A stretch of DNA of 64,000 nucleotides from Acholoe squamosa (lineage: Eukaryota; Annelida; Polychaeta; Phyllodocida; Polynoidae), in contig OX439037.1 in the NCBI GenBank assembly GCA_949317995.1, positions 19,828,324-19,892,323 on the forward strand. The letters run 5' to 3'. The position numbers and the translations under genes are program-made. Below, piece by piece: positions 23,099 through 35,809 of the stretch. The number at the start of each line of letters is the position of its first letter. Positions within the stretch are counted from its first letter, which is position 1. The notes beneath the pieces were generated by a model that made no database searches, was not told where the DNA came from, and saw only the letters and a list, made by a program, of their open reading frames with translations.

Positions 23099-23279
23099 AC
23101 AATACTCTCAGCATAGCCTACTCAAGTAACATCGGCATGTAAGACAACACTATGATAGGCTTTCATGAGGTACCATTTCCAAATGTTGAGATTGCTGCAG
23201 TCCTCCTATTACAATTTCCAATGAACAAGAAACATTTAGGAGGTACAAGTAGAAAATAGGGATTATCTGATATATCTAA

Positions 23280-23534
23280 ATGAAAACTGCAGCAGAGTAT
23301 CTTGCATCTATAAAAGCCTGTTTCATGTTGCTTCAAAGTCAATTTGAATTTCCGTATATGCCTCAGGAAGTAGAAGATTCAGATTTATATAATGATGCAC
23401 AATACACACACTATTATAAAAAAATCCCAATACAAAATATAGAGCTACCCCCCGAACCCCTACAAAAGAAAAGTTTTCTATGCATGGAGCTTCTTCTCTT
23501 TGAGACAGATTTTGAGACACTTACCAAATGGTAA
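23280..23534 (+). CDS. Unrecognised 84-codon frame, doubtful
   Basis: An intact ATG frame with a balanced, acidic composition (for example YMPQEVEDSDLYNDAQYTHY). In the paralogous copy at 7446-7560 the same frame starts with MKTAAEYL-like residues but is closed by stops, so it is not under protein-level constraint in both copies. No domain is recognised. It could be a fragment of an old exon or a chance frame. Confidence 0.15.
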   Translation: MKTAAEYLASIKACFMLLQSQFEFPYMPQEVEDSDLYNDAQYTHYYKKIPIQNIELPPEPLQKKSFLCMELLLFETDFETLTKW

Positions 23535-24000
23535 ATAATAGACCTTTTAGTAAACTTTATTGATGTTATTAGCTAACAATATAATAACTCAATATCAACC
23601 GAAAAATCAATGTTGAAGACCTTCTCTCATCTGGTGTACAGGCTCCACTCAGCTCACCTGCAGCTACTCTGTTGCCCTGAGGTATAAACCTTTAGTGGAC
23701 CACCTTACAGAAAACAGCAAAGCACAGTGGTCTTAAACTATGATTCACACTATGCCCTATTTTAGTCACAGGAACAAGAAAATACTCACTCTTCACATTT
23801 TTGCAGTCTGAAGCATATGTTTGGAGAATACCAAGTTCAGGGCCTCTCTGTTACTGGTGCCTCTCTAGTGCCACCTAAGAGTGTAACCTGCAGCACATAT
23901 ATAACATAAAAAAGGACCTATATGTGAGGCACTAGTTGGCAGTTAACCTCAGGGTTAGGGCCCTTTGGCATTGGCAGTCCTTATGTACAGACCCTGTATT

Positions 24001-24477
24001 CAGGGGTAGACACTAACTTTTTTTAGCCATTGGCCACCTGGGCCAACAGCCTCACAAATCTATTGGCAGACAGCTAAAGCTGTTGGCCCAGGATTTGTAG
24101 GTGGAAAATCATGTGTAATGTCAATTTACAATTAGAAAATGTCCAGAATTTCTAACTCAATCCCAGTTTAGGCCCCATAATTATAGGCACCTGTTCTATA
24201 TTCAGATTTACAATTTAACCTTCATTCCTACTGACACAAATGATACAGAAAGGTAATGGTCCCCTGAGCCATTTGTGATAGATTAGATATCACAACTATC
24301 AATCTTGATCACTAAATCCTCTACTGCATCTTCTATATAAGATGCAGTAGACCTTATTGTGGTGAAAACCCACTGGCCACCTGGGCCAGCAGGAAGGTTG
24401 TTTTTGGAAAAAATCACTGGCCAAAACTCAAAACTACTGGCCATTGGCCACCGGGCCAGTGTTAGTGTCTAGCCCTG
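24001..24477. mobile_element. 477 bp hAT-type MITE
   Basis: Termini CAGGGGTAGACACTAAC and, in complement, CAGGGCTAGACACTAAC. CTGTATT flanks both sides (23994-24000 and 24478-24484), one base short of or equal to the 8 bp duplication typical of hAT. Block A has the uninterrupted site CCTGTATTA at 8779-8787. Internal TTGGCCACCTGGGCCA-like stretches are also inverted near both ends. Non-coding. Confidence 0.88.
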
Positions 24478-25375
24478 CTGTATTAATAGGGCTATATATG
24501 CTGGGTGGGGAGCAAGGTGAGAGCAGATAGGGCAGCAGGCTTCAAAAGGCCAATATATACAAGCGTTGTTTGTGAAGATGGATTTGGCCAATGCAAATCC
24601 TTACATATGGTAACATATCCATCACCTTGCACCAAACCAACCAGTGTAAGTCTCCCAGGAATAGTTGTAGTCCTGACTCTGTGAGTGTGGAATAGGGGAG
24701 AATAATAACTCAAGCGATAAAGCTTCTTATCAACTGAATTGTACAAATTCCTTAATCGTTGTGGGCAATCTGTTCAGACTAACTTCATGTTCTAAAAAAG
24801 TATGTAAATAATCCAATAATACGGAGACACAGTTCCATCAATGATTTCATCAATATGGGTAATTTAAAACATTGATAATAATCTAAAAGCTAAGTTGTTA
24901 CTCTTGCATTGTGTTTTTTTATAGACATAAGTAAGATCATTTCTTTTGCTAGGCAGTGCTCCATTTAAAGCATCAATAGGGTTAGATTGTCACTGAATAT
25001 GGAGACCTTCCTGTGGGGTACTACAATCTCACACATGGCACTATGCATAAAGGATCCGCATGCTCCCTTTGTGCCCAATGTCTGGCTCTGGAGGTCCTGG
25101 TTCATTTAACTTGTACTGAAAAGCCAATGCAAAGGTGATGTGGTAGTGCTCTTATTGTCTTAAACTTTATGAGGAAATGGTTAATTCATGATCAACCTCG
25201 TCTCTGTTACCCTATCTTACAGGCTGAAACAATAGAGAATACTAGGCCGCTGATTGAATATGTTGGGTGTAATACTAAAAGTGAAGGTAAGTTCTAAACT
25301 CTAGTCTGGGTCAAATTGTATCACAGTAGGTGGACCTTGTGTTTATAATACATGAATCTATGAGCAGTGGTACTG

Positions 25376-25427
25376 CCGAGTGTGCAAAGATGATTGTGGA
25401 TATCCACCATCATCTTTGCACTCTCGG
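25376..25427. repeat. 52 bp hairpin, 25 bp arms
   Basis: CCGAGTGTGCAAAGATGATT and onward pairs with the complement ending TTTGCACTCTCGG, two mismatches, two-base loop. It lies in sequence specific to block B. Confidence 0.8.
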
Positions 25428-25978
25428 GGGCATCACTGTCTATGGGTAAAAGCTAAGACAGTAGTGCCACCTACCCTGTTACAATTTAAGCAAGACCACA
25501 GTGTCTAACCTCCATAATATATACCTAACAATGCCCAGGTTTCTATGTCATTTCAGCCTGTGCCCCATCTGATACATATAGCTATTTATCCAGGGCTCTG
25601 CCATCCTCTACAACCAGATGCCTCACCCTGGGCTGTGAGAGGCAGCACAAGGTGTGGGTCTTACTAATAAAGTTCTACATACTACATAGCATACTACATG
25701 TCAGACCAATGGAACATTAATTTCTCTTTGCCACTAAAGGTTATTTGTCATCATTTTGACAGTGAAAACCAGATGAAACTCAGAAATCCTTCTGTTTGAA
25801 TCGAAATATCACACAGCAAAGATTATTGATTGCTTTTATTATTTAATTCAGTAGGATTTATAAAGTACTGAGGGAAATTTCAGAAAAATGGTTATGCTTT
25901 TTGTTTTACACTGTAAAAACCTTAATAATGGTCTGATTTGAATGCGGTAAAACCTGGCATGTAGCTCAAGGTCTGCAG

Positions 25979-26011
25979 ATAACAGCCAGACATTAAATGT
26001 CTGGCTGTTAT
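25979..26011. repeat. 33 bp near-perfect palindrome
   Basis: ATAACAGCCAGACATT and its exact complement separated by one base. The two short minus-strand frames around it (25848-26161) are read through this repeat and are not called. Confidence 0.85.
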
Positions 26012-26119
26012 TTGGTCCGGCACCCTGACAATTTCTGCAAGACCTGCAGCCTTTTTGCCAGCTATAGCCGGTGTCCAAAGACTGAATATCCTATATACAT
26101 ATCCCCATTCCCTCTCCCA

Positions 26120-26960
26120 GCACTTCTTTAGAAATACTATGAAACACTCTGTGTATGCCATGGCGTGTAGACCATGTCAAACCATTTTTAAGTTGTGCGG
26201 CTTATACAAGGGATTTATAGGTGAGGCTTACAGCCAAAGTTAGGGTATGGCTTATACACCAGTGCAACTTATATGTGGGGGTTTAGGGTAGCCATAAACA
26301 TGTTGGTTTTAAACCTTTGTATTATTTTATTGTCAGTCCATTAATGGCTATGTACTGTAGAAAACTAGAAATCAAAGGAAACCAACAGACCTCAATAGAA
26401 TTTCTCTAAGGCAAAGTTAGCCAAAGGTAGTGTCAGACTTAGAGGACCCATAATTCCTTATCAACATAAAGACAATCAAAGGCAGGTGAGCAATCAATGC
26501 TATGGTGCTGGTGAGCTGCTCTTGGTGATGAAGCCATGTGTGCGTTGCTGTAAGTGTCCCTGTGGCTGGCAGCAGTGTGAGGGATTGTGAGCAGGTGTCC
26601 TATTGTTATTTCTAGCCTTTAGCCCAGGGTTACTGCTAATGACCTCATTAGTAGCATCTAAAGCTGGCCCTTGCTACTTCCACACAGAGAGCAGCTCACA
26701 CATGGCCACTTTGAGTACTGAGAGTGAATAAGTGAGTAATAGATGTTTAACACCATTTCAATAGCTAAGGCCATTTTCATGGTGAAAACTACACTACACA
26801 ATTAAATAGAGGAATGTGATGGTGCTCATATATATGTGTACCACACACATCTGAGGGGGTTGGAAAGAGGAGAAGCTCACTTTGAGTACTGAGCTGCTCT
26901 GCTGTTAATTATACAGACCAACCATTGACTCTGTATTAGGGTACCTCAAAACTCATATTT
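26120..26960 (+). repeat. Duplication block B, segment b (pairs with 12715-13450)
   Basis: Same order and strand as block A segment b, interrupted by SINE copy 7. The right end connects within about 60 bp to the GGGTACCTCAAA patch that in block A is 850 bp further away. Confidence 0.83.
26723..26877 (-). mobile_element. SINE copy 7, head missing, diverged
   Basis: Minus-strand copy that lacks the TTTTAAGTGGGCTAGGGAAGCCCG head but keeps the tail. The head side is truncated, as expected for incomplete reverse transcription. Long exact target duplication CACTTTGAGTACTGAG at 26707-26722 and 26878-26893. The empty site in block A is at 13416-13431. Confidence 0.9.
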
Positions 26961-27059
26961 GTTTGTCATCATGGTGCACCATAGCAGCATGGCATGTGTG
27001 CAAGAGTGTGGGATCACTTATGATGTAAATACTCAACCATCGATGCAGCTGACAAAGCA

Positions 27060-27400
27060 ATATGGAACTAATGAATTAATCATGATAGTGGGAAAACACA
27101 ACCTGACTAGTGGTCTACGCTCCTGCAAGGGATACTTCTAAAGAGTATTATTTGATGAGCCCATGATTAGGATTATGGGGATTTTCCTCCAGCATAAATA
27201 CCCCAGTATTTAGGAATACAATCTTGATGATTCATGTTAGTTTTGAGGCAGATCAATTGTGTATGGTCAGTGTGATGGTGTTCCAGGGAAGATATTAGGC
27301 CTACCTGGCTTACAATTCAACATTCAGGCACTCTGAGACGGTGAATGAAACATGAATGAAGTCCAACTTACTCACAGTAATATAGGAATGTCACATAACC
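27060..27400 (+). repeat. Duplication block B, segment c (pairs with 19225-19590)
   Basis: Second copy, same strand. After it block B holds about 7 kb (27.4-34.4 kb) that has no counterpart in block A, where segment d1 follows after about 120 bp. Confidence 0.8.
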
Positions 27401-30400
27401 CATACAATAGTTATTGTCTATTATTGATTTCAACTGTATGGAACTTTGAGTTATCCACACAGAGAACACAAACCTCTTACTTGATGACCAACGTAACAGA
27501 TGTTACAGTACCTTATTAGCAGTATTTCAGAACAGCTGCTGTCAATTGAAGGCAGAATAGTGATAGTCTCATAACTTTCTTTTACCAAAACTAGTGGCCT
27601 AACCATAGGTGTAAAATCAAGATGATGACATTCCTTCCACTAAACCAGGTAACTGATTCAAATTCAGGCACCAGTTGTTACTCAGTGCTATTCAATTTAC
27701 TCTCTGAGGCAATGACAAATATTCACTCAGCATCATGTTAGATATGCACGACTTTAATACGTACAAGTCATCATCATACAATACAAAATAACGTTGGGAT
27801 ACTCTAGGACTTGTTCACTGAGCATGGATTACTGTTTAAAAGTATAATGAGAAAAAATTCACATTTCTGGGTCCTCTTTTCGATTTTGAGAAGTCATAAC
27901 CTGGTGACATACCTGGTTGGTTATTGTAAAATTAGATATCTAATAACCCTGACCGTTCTCCTTTGAATAAGACCTAGGGGTATCAGATGGGGTGAGACTG
28001 TTTCACAGAGCCATTGTAGTCCACAAAGGACCTAAAATACAAAATCTAAGGGTTTCTGGTGACCTCACCCCTATAGATAGTTGCGGTATTCACTATTACA
28101 GAAAACAATGTTACATGCACACTGACCCAAAGTGCTATTGCTTGCAATGTATTGGTGCTTTCTTCTTTTACCAACTGCTCCATGGCATGGCTATTGTGAA
28201 CACAGTAGAAGCTCAGACAAAGAGAATAGCATTACCCGTTACAATTCTCCTTGTCCTGATCACTGATAACAGGTATCTCTGATTTGTGGAATATCCAGCT
28301 TTCTGCAAGGAGATAAATGTCATAGTGATATTATATGAAAGACGAAAAAGAACTAATTGTGAAGGCTGGCATATTGAAATTTTAGCCTCAGTAGAAAAGG
28401 TCCAGATTTAGATTGTGAATTATCATGAATTAATTACCAAGATGTTTAATGAACATAAATGCAATTATAATAAAACAAATTAGTTAAGTCAGGACTAGAA
28501 GCAATCCAGTTCTGTCCTACTCAATCAAAGGACTACCACTGATATGAATTATGTGCATTATCCACACAGAAAATGGCAACATACTGGTTGAGTGGGAGCA
28601 GGTTTTAGTTAATTCTCATATACCCTTCTCATCAGTGGTTCCATCTGTGAAGTGAAATATCTACACAATCCAGATGCTATTTAAACATTTATTGACACCT
28701 ATGGTATCCATATTACTTCAGTATGTGTTATATTGTGAATAATGTGCACAATTCTGAATGATAGAGGAGCAAATGCAGAGCGGTGACTTCCTGCAGTATC
28801 TTTAGTAGTAAGCTGTGGCAACAAATGGGTGACAGTGGTGTTCAGATATAATGGATATTAGAACCTATATAGACTAAAAACCGAACTACAGTACGACTTC
28901 AAGAATTTCCAGCTGATATGGGCTAATTAGACAAATGGCAAGGTGTCTAACAGTGTAATTCCCACTAGGCACATGATTAAGACATTGCAGAATCTCTGGG
29001 AACTGCACAGTAAAAACATTAGCAGGGAAACTCCATAAATTTAACAGTGATTTACTGCCACACGCCATTGCAAATGATCCACCGTTTTTTTGGGAAAATT
29101 TCATTTACTGTGTGGTTGGTCAACACACAGTTGCCCATGTTGATTCAAGGGTCTATGCCAAGTGACCCTCCCCCCAGAAAGCAGGTGATGGTGACCAACC
29201 TTCTCTGCCTCCCATTGTCTGACATTTTCCATCTGGTTTAAAATGAATCTTTCTCTGGGTACCTGTCTCACTTGAGTGGCAAGCTTATGTCTCAAACCTC
29301 TTCGCAGACCACATAAATATACTGTCAGTGTCAATTTGATGGATACCGCAAGGAATAAAGGCAATAAAAGGGAATAAAGTGGTCCCCGGGAGAAGTGATC
29401 TATGTGGCAGCTGGCCGAGGTAACATTATTCCTCAGGGAAATCTGCTCCTCTGATACTTACTATCCCAGGCAGCTAGCCCCCACCAAGGACACATTTCAC
29501 CACTTAAGAAGTGTTTAGAAAGCTGCTTTCCTCTAATGCCTTGAGTAAATTAAATCATGCCTTGGCCTGGTAATTGGCCTTTGCTGATATTATGATACTC
29601 CTGGGAATCGGCCCCCATACCACTTTAAGCCTTTGGGAGGTATTCCAAATGCCAAAGTACATTTGCTGAAGAATTCATCCTAGGAACAGGGTCCTAGGGG
29701 CATTGACCCAGTGCAACCCCTGATCATCAGGGCCATTTTGACTTCAGGGCTAGATGATCAAGTGCCAATTCTTATTTCTAAGTTATTTCCCCAAGCACAG
29801 TTTTTAGTCAGCGACTATAAATTGGTATAATTATATGCTCTCCCCTCACGGGTTAATACGCATTGGTGAATAGGCCTATTTCCTTCAGAATATATCATTT
29901 TCGACAATTTTAAAGAAAAACTCTAAACACTGAAAAGAAATGATAAATAGCAAACAACAAGCAAACAAAAAAAAAAACAGAAAAAACAACAACTTTGATA
30001 TCCTTTTTTGTAATTATCCATGTGGCTTTTATGGTCCTGCTCACTAAAGGGTTCTTGATATTGGATAATGAAGCATATATCCTATAGTCCCAGGAGCAGA
30101 ATCTGAAGTCTAAGCTGATGCAGGTAGAATTGGAAGGGGCCCACCTTTTGTGCCAGCATGAGCTCCATACATTATACGTAGGTCACAATATTTATACGCA
30201 TTTCACTAGAAACCATGCTTTGTTAATTCACCATCATATTTTGAGATTCATTCGTTGATTTAAACTGGAAAAGCTTACAACAACACTTTATTTTCATTTG
30301 TAAATCATATATTACACAACCTACAAAGGGAAGAGTGGGTGGCCTTTATTTAGCTTTTCCAGTCAATGGCATGAATCAATTAATTCATATACCTCATAAT

Positions 30401-31542
30401 ACTGTAAATCAATAATAACAGTATAATACTGTAAATCAATAATGACAGTACTTATTCATAAGCGGTTAAACGATCCACTGACTTTGCCTTGCTTTACCCA
30501 GCATCACTCCTGTACCAAGAAGCCAATATAAAGAGGATATATGCCAGTTTCCTTAATGATAGTGTCGACCTTTATGAAGATGTGGTCAGTTCCAGGCTTA
30601 CCTACAAAGAGAAAATTTTGATACTCACAGTGAGCCTGATGTTAGCCTCAGGCAAATGTCGCCAAAATGAGTATATTTTGATACTCACAGTGAGCCTAGG
30701 GTGTAGGCATACTCCAGCAATACCTGACACTCTACTCTAGATTGTTTATGGCCTAGCTCTACCCTCTCTACTGCCCTACTTTCACAGTGCAGGAGTCTCT
30801 TTAGAGACAGGCTCAGGGTAAACTGGAGTAACATAATAGAAGAGAATAGGACATTGGCTGAGTATCTCTATGAAGAGGGTCAGGCAATGCTAGATCCTAC
30901 CTGAGCAGGCTCCAACATTGCAGGAGTCTTTCTTACCAATGGTGTTATGCACTGCCAGAGTATCCCAATACATAGGATCACACTTTGCTGGATTCTACCT
31001 TCAGAGTGAGTCCAGCAACACCACCCAGTGGGCACAACCCCACTTAATGAGGTACTAATCAGCACTGCATTGTAGGACTTACATAGGTCATTGTTAAACA
31101 CTATAAGGAAATATAGAAATTAAGGTCACCATATGACAAAAGCCATTATTTTAAACACACAAGGACTTTAGATGGTCCAACATTTAACTTCCTAAGGTAG
31201 TCTAATTAATCGATGAATAGTTTGTGCATTCCTGGTTTCAGTGTCCTTATTGCTCCTTGGTTGGATTTGAACCGGGTACTTCCTTATTGTAACTCCTTTG
31301 TGCTCCTATCTGTGCTAGGGGGGCAGGTGTTGAAAGTGGCACCATCAGTATGATATTTCAACCATAGACCTACTACAGTGAGATGTCATTGGTCATATGA
31401 TGCCCAGTAGACTAATAGAAAACACAGACTGGAGTGACCATTGTAAGAAAAAATGCCAATAGTAAGGACAAATGTCCACAATGTCCTCAGTAAGTATGGC
31501 GCAGTCCTACTTATATACCTATCGCAACCTGGCTCAACGGTT
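27401..31542. other. Block B-only sequence, no gene recognised
   Basis: Frames of 60-96 codons occur at 27992, 28886, 29101 and 30489 but none shows a domain. Small local duplications are present: AATACTGTAAATCAATAAT twice at 30400-30445, and TTTTGATACTCACAGTGAGC twice at 30616 and 30675. Confidence 0.4.
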
Positions 31543-31613
31543 GTACCAGTGGCACAGCGGTAGAATTCTTGCTTTGCATGTGAGGGGTCTTAGGTTCAAG
31601 TCTCGGTGGTGCT
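31543..31613 (+). tRNA. tRNA-Ala(TGC)-like sequence, probably a pseudogene
   Basis: A tRNA fold can be drawn: acceptor GTACCA with TGGTGC, A-box-like TGGCACAGCGGTAG, anticodon stem CTTGC/GTGAG with loop TTTGCAT (anticodon TGC), and B-box-like AGGTTCAAGTCTC. Stems use several G-T pairs and the B box departs from GGTTCGANTCC, so a decayed gene or a SINE head is more likely than a working tRNA. Confidence 0.5.
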
Positions 31614-31817
31614 GAGAAACATTTTTCATTATTTCAGTTTAATAGGAAACATCTTATCTATTGCAGTGTATTTTTCTAAGACCTAACTTTGTAACTAATT
31701 GAAATAGATGCTTGCTTGAAAAGTGACAGAATATTCAACATCTGCCAAGTTAGAAAATAGCAAGAAAATAAATTATTTGCCTAACAAAAAAACTTCCACC
31801 TCTTGAAGAGCAGTCCT

Positions 31818-31882
31818 GGGTTGGAATCGAACTCAAGATCTTCTCACATGAAGGTAATCCTGTTACCACGACACAATCTTGA
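31818..31882 (-). tRNA. tRNA-like fragment, decayed
   Basis: On the minus strand a B-box-like GAGTTCGATTCC follows a GTCGTGGTAACAGG A-box-like stretch at roughly tRNA spacing. The acceptor stem does not pair well and the isotype is unclear. Confidence 0.35.
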
Positions 31883-32280
31883 CTGGCCTGAAAGATCTCC
31901 ACTAGAAATCTCATATGATCTGCTCCCTCTGTGTGTTGAAAGCTGGTATTCTACTTTTTTTCCAAAGCCCCAAAACATTGGAAATATGCCCTAGGCCATA
32001 TGTCACCTTTGCATGTACTGCAGCGATATGATCATACTCTAAATGTTGAAGTTAATAATTTCTAATATATTCCTATATAGATAAGATTGTATATAATTAT
32101 ATTAAATATCATGGTTACAAGGACTAGAGGATAATAGAAAGGATATTGAGTATGTGCAACAATGGGTGAGAGGGGGGCTTAATAGGGAACAATTTTCTCA
32201 CAAACCCATTATGAATGCATATTCATGCTCACATTGTAGCAATAAGATTGACTTACCGAAATAAGTAATCTTTACAAAAA

Positions 32281-32352
32281 ATCTCAATGGGGCTTGAACT
32301 TGCCACCTTCATAAGCAAAGTTCAGTGCCGTATCAACTGAGCTAATGAGGCA
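32281..32352 (-). tRNA. tRNA-like fragment, decayed
   Basis: On the minus strand CATTAGCTCAGTTGAT is a good A box and AAGTTCAAGCCCC a weak B box about 40 bases later. The T stem is not paired as drawn, so I read it as a pseudogene. It is the third tRNA-like sequence within 0.8 kb. Confidence 0.4.
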
Positions 32353-34404
32353 CATGGTGTGTTTGGTGTTAGGATATGATATAATCTCAGACATCAGTGT
32401 AGAGGCTAGACCCCTGCTTTGCTGGAGTATTCAGTTAGATTCAGACTGAGTATGGCACCATGCCTGAGCCTTGTGCCGTACTCATGCTGATTCCTTTTCC
32501 CAATGTGTGGCATTGAAGCAGGCTCAGCATGAGTATGGCATGTCAGGGGAAAGCCTCTAGCAGAGGCTCTCATGATACTCAGGCAGTGCCAGAGACCAGG
32601 TGAAACTCAGGCCGATGCTCTTTTTTTGTCAGTGTATTCCATCATTCCACCCTCCTCACACAGCCATTCATCCAGGGCAGTTCCTGCCGCTGCCCCTTTA
32701 ATCAACCAGATACCTCAGCCAGGGCTGTGAAAAGTGCAACAGGGTCTGTGCAATATATGTTCTTGGGTAGGAAACTACTAAGTCAGTGTTATTCGCTGAT
32801 GTAGCAGAAAATCACGACCCACATCAGTAAAATTGGTTTACCTGCAACAAATACCTTCCAATGCATGTAATCAGGTCAACAATGGGAGGACCTTTCAGAA
32901 GCAATCTGGTATATCTTCAACATTTTCATGTGCCAAGCTTCTGTTCTAGGTTGTCATTTGTTGATCACAGGGGAAAACCTACCATCAATTTCATTTTCAA
33001 ATATCCCTTCCCAGGTTAATTTCTAATAAAAGGGCAACACATTAATACCATCATGGCTTCATGACCAGTATTATGTTTAGGAGCCGAGGAATTTTAGGTG
33101 TGACAGCCACTGCTGCTTTAACTGTTGTCTCTCTGTATTTTTAACCTGTTTCTTGCTTCTTGACATTCAAGACATGGATTAAACCATGAGCAAATTGCCT
33201 TGGTAAGCATGTTGAGTAGTTTCATTTAGAATACAGAGAAATATTGGCCTGTGATCCATGGACTTTTTGCACTTCTTCCCATGAGGCTAAAGCAGGGTTG
33301 CTAAATGCTATGTGGTTAGGTAATAGACCCACGGGTCAGGTAATTGTATTAATAGGCGATGGCGGTGTCTGAAGTCACTGATTTTGCTTTGTCTGGGTTT
33401 CAAAAACCAGGAGGATTTTAGTACCAGTTAAGACCTAAAATGATGTGCCCATCTGATGCCTATAAAAATGAACATATGGCACTTCTTCAAATAGGTGGCT
33501 GCAGACTGCACTATTTACTTTAATGGTTGTTGGTATCCTGAATATGCCCTAATGCATGTATGTGACAGAGCGTAGAAAATGAGTAAGGGTTATAACCCTA
33601 GATACTCTGATACTTAAGTGTAAAGTCTGTCTGACGGGATATGACAAGCAAACTAAAAAGGGAAGTGAAGACGTGTATAGGGTAGCTTTGATCTGAAGAA
33701 TTTCGTTATGCCACAGCAAAGATTCTGTTTTCATTCTAAAATGGCCATATTTAGAATGAAAAACGTTTTCCTCATAATCTAGAATAGAATGATACTTCCT
33801 AGATCAAAAATGATTAACAATTATCACAATAGATTGTTATTATTTTCCAAGAATGGTTGGTTTATGAATTATGCAGCAATAATGCCTTATCAATACCTTA
33901 ATTAATTTTTTTTTAGTTAAAATGTATTTATTTGGCCAAACATATATGACAAACAATAATTAATTCATATGGAGCCAAAGACAAAAAGATCAGTTGTAGA
34001 GACAAGAAATTGAAATAGAAGATATGTCCATCCTGTTTAAGATAATTATGCAATGGAATGTAGTGTTGCATTTTTCTATTTACCTGTTTTCGCTCTTACA
34101 TAAGAACATCATACAATGGCACCACTGTTGTTGTGTGTCATGATTATATCATAATGTGCACTCTTTAAGATTTCAGCACTCAACTTATTCCAGAGTTAGC
34201 TGCCTCTTAAACCTTGCTCTACCCACTTTTACTTTTATCTCTATACTGCATGGTTCCTGTGTGGGAACTGCAGTGCACTTGGGTCTCTTGAGTATACTAT
34301 ACATCTTACACAGAATGCTTTGATTTTGGGCCAGTGTTTCACAGTTACAGAGCCTGTGTCAATCCTTATTGGAAATTGGGATTAGGGTTATAGCTTTCTA
34401 AGTA
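32353..34404. other. No gene recognised
   Basis: About 32640-32760 resembles 25550-25670 (CATCCAGGGC, CCAGATRCCTCA, CAGGGCTGTGA in the same order), a weak dispersed repeat. Nothing else was seen. Confidence 0.4.
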
Positions 34405-34640
34405 CGCCATAGGTAATTATTTTCCAATGCTTGTAGCTTTTTCAGCAACTCAGCCACCGGACCACTGTCTTTCATGCATCACCATAATATGATCGGCAGA
34501 ATTATTTTGATTATACAATGTTTGTGTCAGGTGTTTATCTATACTACCATCTTAATCAATTTTCCAATGTAGTTATGGGCAATATCAACTTTTGCATTGC
34601 ATAAAACATTGAATCTCAAATGTGTATAGATAATGATACC
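34405..34640 (+). repeat. Duplication block B, segment d1 (pairs with 19715-20160)
   Basis: Uninterrupted second copy; its CATTGAATCTCA at 34607-34618 is the pre-insertion site for SINE copy 4. Confidence 0.82.
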
Positions 34641-34726
34641 CAGTTAACAAACCTCCAAATGTAGACTATGAAACCAGCAATGTTAGGTCATATAAATACT
34701 TTTCACTCTTAGTAGTAGCCAGGGTC

Positions 34727-34783
34727 ATTTTACAGCAAATGTTGCTGGCATCTCTGGTTCCAGTACCGTTTGCTGTAAATCTA
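34727..34783. repeat. Short imperfect hairpin
   Basis: TTTTACAGCAAATGTTGCTGG pairs imperfectly with CCAGTACCGTTTGCTGTAAAT across a loop of about 12 bases. The shape is microRNA-precursor-like, but many repeats in this window also form hairpins. The 107-codon frame at 34739-35062 begins inside it and has no domain. Confidence 0.35.
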
Positions 34784-35401
34784 CACCAGGTGAGTCGCTG
34801 TAATTTTACAGCACAATTACAGCAATTAGATCATGCCGTATCTTTAGAATATCATAATATTATAATGGTAGGCATGATCTTCATTGCATTGGGGGTAGAT
34901 CCCTTTTTTTGCTCTGACATGGGTATATTCTCTGCTGTTATACACTATAAGGGAATTATGTATAGAGAGAATTTTGAGACCCCGAGTGTGCTAGAATACA
35001 TAAGCTTACCCTCCCTTCCCCCAAGTGAAGATAATTTGATACATGTATGTTTGAAGCAATGAGAAGGGTTTAAAAGAAAAAAAAAAACAATGTGGTGAAA
35101 TCTGCTTCTCCCATTCACTCACCACTGAGTTGCAGCCCTTTATACTAAACCTATGGTGCAATCCAACCCTGCTTCCAGTTTTTTCAAATACCCTCTCGAG
35201 AACTGGATTTGGCAGGGGATTTACATCAAGGATTTTGAGAGCACAACTGAATTCATTGTGTACACTGAGCCATAAATACCCTGGCAGAGTTGCAGACAAG
35301 TAGGTTCAATAAGTTCAAGTTGTTCACCGTCATCAATAGGCTAATTAGGGTCATAGAGTTTATTGGGCAAAGAATCAACCATGCATCTAGGGATTATGTT
35401 C

Positions 35402-35632
35402 TTAGAATTATGCATGGGACTTATGTGTGAATCTTATGCATAGTCACATGCATGGGATTTATGCATCTGACTTATAACTGCATGTGATTTATGCATGGGA
35501 CTTATGTGTGGGACTTAAGTATAAGTCGCATGCATGGGACTTGTACATGGGACTTGTGTGTGGGACTTGTGCATGGGACTTATGCATGGGACTTACCTAT
35601 GGGACTTACCTATGGTACTTACCTATGAGACA
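35402..35632 (+). repeat. Minisatellite, GCATGGGACTTAT-like unit
   Basis: About 15 degenerate copies of a 12-13 bp unit (ATGCATGGGACTT, TGTGTGGGACTT, CCTATGGGACTT) run head to tail. The unit changes type along the array, with the ACCTATGG form at the right end. Confidence 0.85.
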
Positions 35633-35809
35633 ATGGTGCTGCAATGGTGCTGCATGAATGCAGTCCTGTGAAAATATTCAAATCACATTTGGATGCAAAG
35701 CCAAAGTTTAGAGCTTGCTTGCTCTACCTCCCCAAACTTGTAAAATACAATGTAGGCACTCACTATTTCTCAGCAATTAGTCAATATGATATCATTGTGT
35801 CAGTACTTG

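Larger units (their letters stand above)
22893..25290 (+). repeat. Duplication block B, segment a (pairs with 7258-9560)
   Basis: Second copy of the segment at 7258-9560 on the same strand. It is interrupted by SINE copy 6 and by the hAT MITE at 24001-24477, and lacks the 70 bp MITE and about 0.6 kb found in the other copy. Confidence 0.85.
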
